Assembly: GCA_021234155.1 (NCBI GenBank)
Contig: JAJEKV010000137.1
Location: forward strand, 372,001 to 436,000
Direction of reading: 5' to 3'
Length of the DNA: 64,000 bases
Source of the DNA: Isoetes taiwanensis
Taxonomy: Eukaryota > Streptophyta > Lycopodiopsida > Isoetales > Isoetaceae
The notes beneath the pieces are model-generated. The model had not been told where the DNA came from and did no database searches. It worked only from the letters and a program-made list of their open reading frames with translations. Each line of letters opens with the position of its first letter. Within the stretch, counting starts at the first letter, position 1. This document shows positions 23,257-33,418 of the stretch, piece after piece. The translations under genes and the position numbers were made by a program.

Positions 23257-26094
23257 TTATTTCTTACTAGCATAAACTTTATATCTGTGTTGCTGCTATA
23301 AAGCATTGTCATCTAAGTAGAATAATGTTATATGTAGGTTATCTTTCATGTATATTATATTTTTCATGGATGCATACCTTTCTTGGCAATATAAATCTCT
23401 AGTTGCATGTTAAAGTAGCATGTTATTTCTAAGGTTTTAATTTATATAAGCATGCATCACCATTTATGGTCCATGAGACCAATTGTATAGAGCATATATC
23501 TCTCACTAGCCTTATCCATTTTGCCCCATAGAATGATACTATGGCTTTTTAGCTTCGATCACATGATTTTTGAAAGGTGTAAGTGGAGGTCCATGTAGGT
23601 TCAATTGGTCATAAGTACCTCATAAATTCTCAATTCTTTGTGCTTCAATCTTACCCCTTAAATTACGCAAGCTCACATAGTCAACTAATTTTCTCCTACA
23701 GAGAAATCATACAAGTAAACTATATATGAAAGTTGAGATCAAAATTGATTAAAGTGATGCCATTATTGATTTTTAAACTTTCAATCATTTGGACCAATGA
23801 TGATTCCATGCCGAATCGGCGAGATAGCGATCTATCTTGATGTTTTATAGAAAAAGGTTTTCATGTTTTTCCTTGGTTCTTTTTGCATTTGTTTCTTGAT
23901 ATGAGATACTTCGAGGATGTGATTTTGTAAAGTCACACTTTTAAGGCACAAATCTAGAATAAACATGGAAGACATAATATAATTGATGCTATTTATTTTA
24001 ATACAATCCTCAAGATAATGACCAACCGATATTTTTTGTGAACAAAGTGGTTCGGGGAGCTACTCATGTCCCAAAACTCAACGTGAGATGGACTAACATA
24101 AGTATATTATTGATTTTTAAATGGACTATGGACCAGTAATGGGCAGGTACAGAAATTGTTTTTGATTTTTATTTACCATGTCTTTTACTCTTTTCACGAG
24201 CTTGTTTTTGCACTGGTTTCATATTCTTATAAACTTTCATAATGTGATTTTTTGGAGGACAACCTAGAGTCATATGTATCAATGTTACCCATTTGTATAA
24301 ATTCCCTAAAATTAAAATTAGAAGTAAAAGTCAAAACATCAAATTCAAACTCAACAAACATTTTTCTAGGATGGAGGACCTCGTGAACTACTTATATGCC
24401 AAATTTGAGCTCAAAATTTATCTCCTTCCAAAAGTTGTTGTTTTATACCACAACCGCTTTACGAAAACCGATATTGGTTCTCGAAAAGCGTAAAACGGTC
24501 CGACCACTGTCATGTTTGAATGGCTATATCTTCCTTCACAGACTTCGGATTGAGATGCAGTTTTTTGTGTCTTGCTCTATATCTCGTGTAGAAAAATCAC
24601 ATTATAGCCAAAAAAAATCAAAACAGTTTTACTTTGTGTGAACATGAAGCTTTTGGTACTTGACCCCCTTGGGTTTGCTAGTGCATAACTCACAAGAACG
24701 GGAGCTGATATATTTTTGTGTATTTTTTATGTGAACCATAACTGCCATATATGAACTCCTAGAAAGGCTTTGGCCAGTTTTTGTGCCCTTGATTTTATAT
24801 GATTTTTTTTGTAAACCTTCAAAATGCCCTTTAATGGTCCATCATGGGACAGGTCTAGTGTTAAAAATACTCCTCCATTTGAAATCCGGCAGCATCATTT
24901 CGGCCCCTAGCATCATTTGCATGATTTCTTTGGCATCCCAATCGAAAAATCTGCAAAAATGGACCAACATCATTCCATAACCTATGATTTCCGGCACTGT
25001 TTCAAAATTTACCTCTGTTCTTCTCTCTGTTTACGGGCCAATCATACTTGGCTATAACATGTCATGGGGTCAGTCTGCCGTATGCATGCCAATCCTTAAT
25101 GCAGGGGATCCGGGAGGCATGGTCATGGTAGTGTGCAGACATGAATATGATGGATATGCATCCATCGAAACGAAGCCCATGGGCCCAACAGCCGGACCCA
25201 TAGGGCTATAACATGTCAAAATGACATGGTTAAAACATGTCGGTGTCCGACATTTACGGGGCTCGGAGAAAAAGGCCCAAAAGTCCTGGTGTGGCTCAGA
25301 AATCTTAAAGTTTTTGCCCGGGCAAGATCCCCCATTAGGTGTTCTTTCTTTGCTAAATCTGTCATCTGGATAATGCAGTGTTGGCTGTGGGAGAAGCCGA
25401 AACAGCAAAGGAATCGAGTAGTTGGAAGTTAGCTTGGAACATCTTGAACTGAACAGAAAACAGAAACAGAGAGAGGGAAAGAAAATACAAACCGCCCTTT
25501 AGGCCCATTTGACCCTTCGTCCAAAGAGGCAAAGCATCCAAAGAAATGCCAAATCCCGCTCTTTGACAACTTTCTCCTCTTTTTGAAACTGTTTTTTGCC
25601 GCGAATTGAAGCCTCGATGAAGGCAATAACACATAGGTGCTTGTTTTCAAAGCAAAAAGAATTGATTTGTACTACAACTAGCATATAGAAAACAGATACA
25701 ACCACTTGGCTGCTCCATTGCAATCGCCACTTGACTGCTCCACCGCCATCCCTAGGGCTTTCCAAAGATAACCTGAAAACTAAACCCTTCAACCTAAGGT
25801 TATTTTACCCACACTCAAAACCCTTGAGTCATCTGGGGTCAAAACTCGACCTCCAGCTCATACTTCTACGGTTTTTCTATGCAGTACCTATACATAACCA
25901 TGGCAATCTGAAGTTAGAAATATACGGTCTTACAATTGGGCCACTTTATTACTAGAATACTTTTATATTGTTTTGACCAAAGGAGTTCTAATCTAGAGAA
26001 AGGAGTTATCTCCTAATCGAATTGGCAAATCAACTCCATGTTGGTATCTGTCTTCTCCAGGGTTTAGCGACCACCTGATCCAAGGACACTGAAT
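23257..26094. other. AT-rich intergenic region without a recognisable gene
   Basis: No convincing coding sequence. Open frames at 24,293-24,641 and 25,070-25,430 are short and match nothing I know. Two isolated copies of GGCTATAACATGTCA occur at 25,050-25,064 and 25,204-25,218; these are the inverse of the minisatellite core at 14.9 and 16.3 kb. The last few hundred bases upstream of 26,095 may be promoter and 5' leader of the ARM/BTB gene, but I cannot place a TATA box with confidence. Confidence 0.6.
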
Positions 26095-29000
26095 ATGAAG
26101 CAGAACAGAAGAAAATCCGGCGCCAGTAGAAAGGCAGTCGATGATCATCTGAAGCGCATTTTAGAACGAATGCAACCTGCCTTACAATTAGGAATGGATA
26201 CAATGTAAGACTGAACTTGTTTCTTTGGTTTTTTGTACAGTAGTTTAATTACCTCTTCGAATTGGTTCAGTGACGGGTCCAAGAAGTGGAGCAATTCGGA
26301 TCCTGGTGTGCAGCTTCAGGCTGTCCGTTATATTTCAGAATTTGTTAATAGCCTACCATCTAATGCAGTATATATCTCATCGTTGAAGGTAGGATTATTT
26401 TACTTTTATAAATGTAAGTATACGTATATACAAATGTTAGGCCACCACACAGTATGCATGATCTACTTGTTTTATCTATGGCAGATTCCTATAGCTGAGA
26501 CAGTTGTGGCATTAGAAGGTCTCCTTTGTTCAGCAAATGAGCAAGTATATAGAAAAGCGGCAGATGTAAGCGCATCACTCACTGCTGCCATAGGTGCTCC
26601 TTTACTTGAATTTGGTGGTCGATGTTTAGTCCTTCCTCTGGCTTCGTTGATCTGTTGTGGGAGGGCATTTGTTGTAGCTTCAGCAGCTAATGCCTTGAGG
26701 AGAATACTCGAGAAGTTGAAGCCCAAAGACATCCAAATCCATGGCAGTGATGATATATTATGGAATGCTTTAGATAATATTCATGTCTTGGACAAAATTG
26801 TTGAAATCCTTGAACAAGGAATAAATAACCTGGAAGCAAGTGGAACAATGTGTACTGCTTTAGCTGATCTCCTGGCCGTGATGTTGGAACGGTGGCCTGC
26901 TCGAAGATTTAGTGTTGGTGATAGAGCAATGTTTAGGGAAATGCTTATTCTGCAATGTGGCACCCAACCTTTACATGGATTGCTGAGAATTCTGGCTATA
27001 TTGGGTAAGCTTCATGCTGCAGTTGTTTGGCTTTTGCTTCAGTTTTCTCGTTGTAAGTGCACAATAAAACCATGTAGAAGTCCAATCTGATGCCCTGGTC
27101 ATGAATCTAACCATTTCTGCATGGAGACATCACTATGGGTGTTCCATCTGGTTAATTATGCAGAAACTTCCTCTAGAAATTTGACTAATCTGCATTTAAA
27201 AATATGTGCATGATTTTCTGGAAAAGCAAGATGGTGTGAACTCATTTAGCTGATGACATGATGCATTGGATTCATTACAGCTGCTTGCAACGGTATTGGT
27301 GTTCTGTTATTGCAGAATGCATCGGTTTTATCGGTTATTGCAAACAATACTAGTCCAGACATGCTATCTGGAGTACGGGCAGAGGCATTACACTTGGCAT
27401 ACCGCTTGGCTGTATGCGTATATTTTTTTGGCAGCAAAGCTGAATTCTTTTGATTAACCTTCTAGATTAAGGAATTTCTCATTTAGTTTTCTTAATTTGT
27501 AGAACTGCCCCAGTTTCGGTGATGCAATAAAGGGACATGAGCTAATTACAATTGCCGAGGGATGTGTGAATGCATTGGTGGGACCCTGCTCTGTTAGTAT
27601 TGAAGAATGGTCATCTGAGAATGAGATCTTGTCTCTTGAAGCTGCTCGTGCAACAAGCATGCTGCTTTCTTGGCCTGGCCATCACCATATGCATTTTGTT
27701 AATGCAGGCCTTTTGGATGTCCTAGTTAGACTTCTTGTAGCGGATGTTTCTATCAGTGGTTCTCTGGAAAGTCATGATGTAAGTTATGAGGACATGGGAG
27801 CTGGGCATCACACTAAAATTGCATGGACAAGTTCAAATTTTAGGGCTCTTCTCTGGCAGATTGTAGGTTGGTTGGGCGCACATTGTCAAAGGGAGCTTGC
27901 CAAGTCGATATTTGAAAGTACTAAAGACGCCCATGCTTTCAAGAAACTAATAGCATGTGCATGGTATGCTATCATATTTCATCCGGCATCCTGATGTTCT
28001 GAATTGGTCTTCTATAACACGGTGTTATCCTTCTTGGTTGAAGCAGTGCTTTAGAAATAAAGGCTATGCATGGGAAGGGGCGGAGCCATAAGATGGAATT
28101 TGGAATTTCAAACTTGGCCGAGACACATAAAATATCACAAGAGTTGGACCCTACTGTTAATGAGATAGAGGTTATATGCAAGACAGTGCTTTTATTGATC
28201 TCTTCACCATGTCATCTCTGCTCCTCGGTGACAACTACACACCTTGACATGCACGTAATGCAGTATGGATATGCATGGTTGCCAATATTAATAGAAAGAA
28301 TTGCTGCAGGTTACAGTGAAGTTTCTAAGGTAAAGTCTGACAAGTTGGAGATCCTCTCTTGGCTATGGACAATTACATGTCTCTTATATCTTCCTACATG
28401 TAAAGATGGGCTATCTCAAATGTCAACCTTGGATGTGCTTATTAAAGTGGTTACAGAGCATTATGATATTGCATCTAGACCAAGGGAAACCAAGCCAAGC
28501 TGGATTGCTGGGTCATTTCTTGCAGGTGGCGGCAGTCGGTTGGTTAGAACATGCTGTTTACAAGGCAATCGTTCATGGGCTGGAGCTGATGATGTTCTTT
28601 TTGCTGCTCTCTGGGCTTTTGCAAAATCATCTCAAGGATCTAAGTGGGCAGAAAAGTTTCTATCAACCTTTCCTAAAGACTTATTATATGATGAAAAGCT
28701 CATTCTGGATGATACTTTTATAAGCAATTTATGGAACATAGCAGGAGATAAGGGAGTTGGTGCTGGAGCTCGTTGGTTGGCTTCCTGCAGCTTATCCCAT
28801 GTGGGCGTGTTCGGTTTTCCCAGCATCCTTGGTAAATGCATGCGCAAAGCTTTTGATAATCCTTCTTTAGCTGATTTACAGCTTCTACTTGGTGATCATG
28901 GCAGCATCTATGCCCATCAATGTGTTATTGCAGCTCGATGCCCGTCACTATTACCAGAAAGTTTGCAAAGGCACAGCAGGACAAATTTAGAAAAGGAAAT

Positions 29001-30052
29001 GATCCAGGAAGGGAAGTCGCAATCAGCAGAGCTGAATATTGCAAATAAAAAAAGACCTCCTGCTGTGGTTCATCTTAATGCTCGTTTATTGGTTGCAGCA
29101 GTAAGGGTAGTCTTGGAGTATATATACACGGGATAGTGTTTCTTGACCATGAATCCATCTTGGAAACAAGGAAACTTGCAAAGCGTTGCAACCTACCTTC
29201 ACTTCTGTGCTTGTTGAAAGGGTCTTTTCCTGGATGGGGAACACCTGCTGCTGATTTTGACCTTAGTCCAATCATCAATGCAGACAATAATAAGTTCTTG
29301 TGAGTATATTTCCCATAACATGAGGGCTCAGGTATATTATCTGCAGGGGCTTATGATGTTTTTTTCTTACATTTCAGCGATGTTGTTTTACAAGTAAATG
29401 AACCAGCCAGTATGATTCACGATTGTATTGTATGTGGCATGGTCAATGATCATTTTCATGCACATCAAGTTGTATTGTCATCTCGCTGTGAGTATTTCAA
29501 AGCCTTATTCCGCTCAGGTTTTACGGAAAGGTAATGTTGCTAAATTATAATCTTCCACGACAAGTTATAGCTGTTAACATAAGTTCCTTGATATACCTGT
29601 GCAGCTATGGAGGGCCAATCCAAGTTCCAAAAGAATGGCAGGTTGTAAATAGATTTATTCACTTTCTCTATTTTGGGGAACTTAAGATGCCTACAGACCC
29701 GAACTCAGATTGTGCATGGAACAACATGGATACTGAATTGCAAATCCATATCATGAAGGGATTAGTAGATCTGGCAGACCTTGGCGAGCAGTGGTTACAG
29801 GAAGATCTGAAGCAGGAATGCCATGACGTAATTTTATACAGACTGCAGCAAAATTTGCATTTGTGTCCTAGTGTAATTACTAGTGCACTTTCATGTCAAC
29901 AATGGAACATTGTGGAAGCAGCAGCAAAATGTATGGCTCCAGCTTATCTCAAAATGCGGGGAACTGGGATGTTGGATAGCCTAGATGATACTTGTATGGA
30001 AATCATACGAGAAGCCTATGTGAAACATTCACTAAATGACACAGTGCTGTAG
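26095..30052 (+). CDS. ARM-repeat and double BTB/POZ protein, 8 exons, one frameshift
   Basis: This resembles the Arabidopsis At1g04390 type of BTB/POZ protein, from memory of that family; such proteins are thought to act as CUL3 ubiquitin-ligase adaptors. The exons I infer, all with GT-AG borders and consistent phase, are 26,095-26,204, 26,241-26,388, 26,485-27,004, 27,281-27,411, 27,503-27,963, 28,047-29,299, 29,378-29,530 and 29,605-30,052, giving about 1,075 residues. Residues ~40-700 are helical and ARM-like. A first BTB (YAHQCVIAARCPSLLPES) starts near residue 727. A second BTB (FHAHQVVLSSRCEYFKALF) starts near 876. In exon 6 the frame hits TAG at 29,134-29,136, while the natural BTB continuation (IVFLDHESILETRKLAKRC) is one base out of frame, just after a GGG run. 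The gene may carry a real null mutation or a homopolymer consensus error. The start is the only Met preceding exon 1 in a basic N-terminus (MKQNRRKSG). Confidence 0.8.
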
Positions 30053-30700
30053 TTATTATTGACAGTGTACAACATGTAAAGTGCGGAAACACAGGTGGAA
30101 AATGTATTGGTTGCAACAAACTGTGGACTTGGGAAGTAAGGTTGTGCCAAGAGCATTCACGTTGGGTTATGGGTAACCAAAGTTCAATCCATTACGATGG
30201 CAGTTTAAGCTGCGGAAAGACTCAGTCAGCTTCATACATGGCCAATGGAGGGGAGCTAGATTTGAATTTTATCCTTTACTTTGGATCCATTCTTTCAACA
30301 CGACCCAATCAAATGTTCCAAATGTTTTGGAAGTGTTTTCGTCTTCTCTCCTCACATTTCAAAGTGCACATCATCACTTACTTCAGTATTTCATATGATT
30401 GATAGGAAGCCGCCTGATGCTAATGGTCCTGCTTCAAATATTTACATGACATTTGATATAGAGTGCACTTGCTGGCCCTGGAAAAGTCGGATTAAAGGTT
30501 ACATGAGGTCAAACAATGGCATTGTAGCAACATCTGGTTCCGGGAAAAGCCATTGTGAACGTGAACGTTGGGCAAACTTTTTAGACCCTGTTGGAATGTT
30601 CCCTTCACTAGTTGGATATTTTAAGTTAGTTCGTAACCAGAAATTTGTATTGTCCTGATAGAAATATGCACGAAATCTAGTCTATTGTTCCTCTTCCGAT
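30053..30700 (+). other. Probable 3' untranslated region of the ARM/BTB gene
   Basis: Follows the TAG at 30,050-30,052. Short frames on the plus strand have no recognisable domain. I see no clear polyadenylation signal that I would rely on; AATAAT-like motifs occur near 30,725. Confidence 0.4.
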
Positions 30701-30984
30701 GGATAAGAAGTTGACCTGTTATCGAATAATATCTCAGACGTCCGTCTCTACCTCCTTGACGTTTCTACCTCGTTCAAGCTCAATATCCCTGAAAGCCATG
30801 GGCACCTAGAGTGCGGACCTTCCCTACTGTAAAGAGTGCAACAATTTCTCTTGGTTTCATTGCTTTCTACAAGGCGGCTCCAATATTGCAGGTAAGTTGA
30901 TTGACCAGTAAGGGCTTTTTTCTCACCTCGAAACATACAGTCACTCAGGTTCCTTTTTGTGAGTATAGGAGGCGGTTGAAAATA

Positions 30985-31155
30985 GGGGATTTGGAATACA
31001 AGGGGTTTTTTGCCAAACCCTTGCAAGTAGATGAAATAAGACAATATTTACCTCCATACAAGTTTTTTGGCCAAAGCCTTGCAAGTAGATGGCATATCCC
31101 CTATCGCAATAAGGCTGCAAAATCGCAAAATAGGACAATATTTACCTCCTGTTGC
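30985..31155. repeat. Two-copy direct repeat downstream of the glycosyltransferase
   Basis: The phrase CCTTGCAAGTAGATG occurs at about 31,018 and 31,076, each preceded by TTTTTTGCC or TTTTTTGGCC. The phrase ACAATATTTACCTCC occurs at about 31,042 and 31,135. It is a short tandem duplication with some divergence, in the convergent region between the ARM/BTB gene and the glycosyltransferase. Confidence 0.65.
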
Positions 31156-31232
31156 AGCTCATAACTAAGCCTCAAAAGCTTGCAGAGAATCGCTTGTCAT
31201 AGAAAACCCTTCCTAAAGTACGGGCAATCTTT

Positions 31233-32684
31233 CTATTTCAATGACCACGGTTCATAGCTTAAACTTGCAAGGAGAGATAGCGCAGAGCAACGGGACAAAA
31301 TGGCCATTTTTCTTAAAGCAGCAGCCCTCTCTCTCATCCCACTTGTTTCTTCCATCACAATCTTGACGCATTTTTCCACCTCTTCCGCATCCACAAATCC
31401 ATCCGCTGTAGCTTCTACTTCTATTCCAATCTTAAGCTCATCCACCACATACCTGCATACAAATGGCTGATCTCCCAAAAACGGCCAGCATACCATCGGA
31501 ATTCCGGCTATGCTCATGCACTCCATTACCGAATTCCAGCCGCAATGCGTCACAAATCCTCCTATTGCAGAATGCCTTAGAATAACCTGCTGTGGAGCCC
31601 AGTCAGAAACAATAAGGCCTTGGCGTTGGATTCTACCTTGGAATCCTTGTGGAAGCGCGGCTGTGGAGCATTCTGAAGTAACCCATATGAAGGGGTGTTT
31701 GCTGGCTTCTAAACCCTCTGCAATTGCAGCAATTTGGGCATCCTTTAATGTCTCCCAGCTTCCAAAACACACAAAAAGGACACTGCGCTCTGCTTTATCT
31801 TCCAACCATTCTAAGCAGCGCATATCTCCATTTTTGTTGCCCTTAAACACAGCAGCATCTGAGAGCCTTTCTGGCGATGCCTCACGATCCAAAAACAGGG
31901 GATGAACTAACGGTCCTACAGCAAAAATCGGCACTCGCACTCCTTTTGCTTCTAGCATGTGCCCTACAGCTTTTAAAACCTTTCCGTCTAGCTCTTTGAA
32001 AGTGTTAAGTAAAATTCCATCTGATTCTAGCATGCCAGACTTACCCATTTCCAGCCAGTTGAAAAAGGGGTGCGCCTTATTCTTCACGTAATCTGGTACC
32101 TCAGCCCAGGGAATAACAGGCAAATTCTTCGCAATCTCTAAACCGTTATGAGAATTTGGATCAACACCTTCCAAGATCAAGCTTGTTGCCTTAAGTAGTG
32201 CTGCAAGGTAGAACGGAGCAGCAGGGAAGAGGACGAATCGTTTGAGATTCATCTTCTTAGCAGGAGATGTAGCCCAGGCAACAAGCATGTCAGAAATTAT
32301 GGCAATTGGTGGCGTTTGCATAGAATGTATCAGATCCTCCAGAGCCCTTTCTTCGTCTGCAAATTCTGTCCTGGGCTTAATCCCCCCAAGATTAAATTTT
32401 CTTACCCCCTCCATAGATGTTCTTATCCCATCTTTCCGTCCTTCAACATCTTGGATTCCCTGTAACTCAACAAAGGCTATGTCTAGCCCTTCTGCTGGGT
32501 TATCAGAAACCAATGATGAGTATGTGGATGGGCTTGAAAAAACTATGGTGATTGACATCCCCAATTTTGCCAAATCCTTTGCAAGATTCACCATTGGGGT
32601 TACATGACCACGCCCTATTGATAGACAGCATAATATATGGCCACATTTTCTAACGCTCCTGCAATCTAATGCCATATCCTCCAT
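31233..32684 (-). CDS. UDP-glycosyltransferase (GT1 family), single exon, 483 aa
   Basis: Transfers a sugar from a UDP-sugar to a small molecule such as a flavonoid or terpenoid in the cytosol. I place the start at 32,684 (MEDMALD), because the 45 codons open upstream are Ala/Pro-rich and unlike the family. The N-terminal fold carries the catalytic His in SIGRGHVTPM (residue 27). The PSPG signature runs from WAPQQVIL to FLGDQ (residues 362-406), with HCGWNS intact. Its last residue is Gln, which in this family usually goes with UDP-glucose. The box is 45 residues rather than the usual 44, because ECMSIAGIPM has one extra residue. The last ~20 residues (SRCSALSLLASLSYEPWSLK) do not resemble the usual C-terminal helix, so the end may be altered; total length is still normal. 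The acceptor is unknown. It is transcribed convergently with the ARM/BTB gene. Confidence 0.9.
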   Translation of the reverse strand: MEDMALDCRSVRKCGHILCCLSIGRGHVTPMVNLAKDLAKLGMSITIVFSSPSTYSSLVSDNPAEGLDIAFVELQGIQDVEGRKDGIRTSMEGVRKFNLGGIKPRTEFADEERALEDLIHSMQTPPIAIISDMLVAWATSPAKKMNLKRFVLFPAAPFYLAALLKATSLILEGVDPNSHNGLEIAKNLPVIPWAEVPDYVKNKAHPFFNWLEMGKSGMLESDGILLNTFKELDGKVLKAVGHMLEAKGVRVPIFAVGPLVHPLFLDREASPERLSDAAVFKGNKNGDMRCLEWLEDKAERSVLFVCFGSWETLKDAQIAAIAEGLEASKHPFIWVTSECSTAALPQGFQGRIQRQGLIVSDWAPQQVILRHSAIGGFVTHCGWNSVMECMSIAGIPMVCWPFLGDQPFVCRYVVDELKIGIEVEATADGFVDAEEVEKCVKIVMEETSGMRERAAALRKMAILSRCSALSLLASLSYEPWSLK

Positions 32685-32930
32685 ATTCGTCAAGATAACT
32701 GGGTTAAATTTTGGAACAAACGAGATTTCGCCGCGAAAGCCCTGGCGAGCGGCGGCAGCCGCGAGCGGCTGGGCGTGCCCCGCGAAAATCTCCTGCAGGC
32801 AGGAATCTTTATACGGCACACAAAATCAACGTCACGTCAGAATTTAAACACCGAATCAGGAAGTCGACGTTTTCTCGTTGAAGAATGCTGGCCCAATGGC
32901 CTGTTAACAAGAATCTACAGCAGGGAGGGT

Positions 32931-33030
32931 ATTCCGCCCCGTAGGGCCTCGAGGCCGCGCCGCCAGCCGAGGCGGTGCACGAGGGCCACCTCGGCTGGCG
33001 GCGCCGCCTCGAGGCCCTACGGGGCAGAAT
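32931..33030. repeat. GC-rich hairpin with 42 bp arms and 16 nt loop
   Basis: The left arm is 32,931-32,972 and the right arm 32,989-33,030. The arms pair with only two mismatches, through the segments GCCCCGTAGGGCCTCGAGGC and GCGCCGCCAGCCGAGG. Weaker pairing goes on outside (GGGAGGGT against GCCCCCCTTC). It lies ~250 bp upstream of the glycosyltransferase start and 62 bp outside the left terminal repeat of the 33,092-40,654 element. It is most likely a small foldback element; a hairpin RNA precursor is possible. Confidence 0.9.
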
Positions 33031-33091
33031 GCCCCCCTTCTGTCGATTACGGGACGTAATAAACGCTAGGCGAAATTACAAACATGATCGT

Positions 33092-33118
33092 GGGGTATAA
33101 GCGCGCTTTTGGGGGACA
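33092..33118 (+). repeat. Left terminal inverted repeat of the 7.56 kb element
   Basis: 27 bp, beginning GGGGTATAAGCGCGCT and ending GGGGGACA. It differs at one position from the inverse of 40,628-40,654. Just inside, at about 33,130-33,152, come two AAGCACCC motifs. Confidence 0.88.
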
Positions 33119-33418
33119 ATTTTGCGAAATGAAAGCACCCCCCAAGCACCCTGCTTTGGTTTTTTATGGTGGGGGGGCTTTCATTGACGTTTTGCCGGGC
33201 TGGAGGAAAGATTCCCTGTCACTTCCCCGTCACAAAATAGGGTTCCCGCCAATAGCTTTTCACTGTACTCCGACCTCCAGGTATGAATCAGAGCGAGCAA
33301 TGATTCGCCAGCGCCTTCTACGGGAGAAAAAAAAAGGTTAGTTTTAGGTTTCTTGATATCCTTTCTCTTTCTTTCGCCAAAAACTTAGTTCTTTCTTAAT
33401 TTTCCTCTTGCATTTCGG

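Noticed and set aside
10270-23270. A 9 bp Mutator target-site duplication at the giant inverted repeat
   Set aside because: The flanks ACTCGTAGTC and TTATTTCTT do not match.
31510-32607. Plus-strand ORFs in the glycosyltransferase region
   Set aside because: Antisense shadows of a gene with a full PSPG box.
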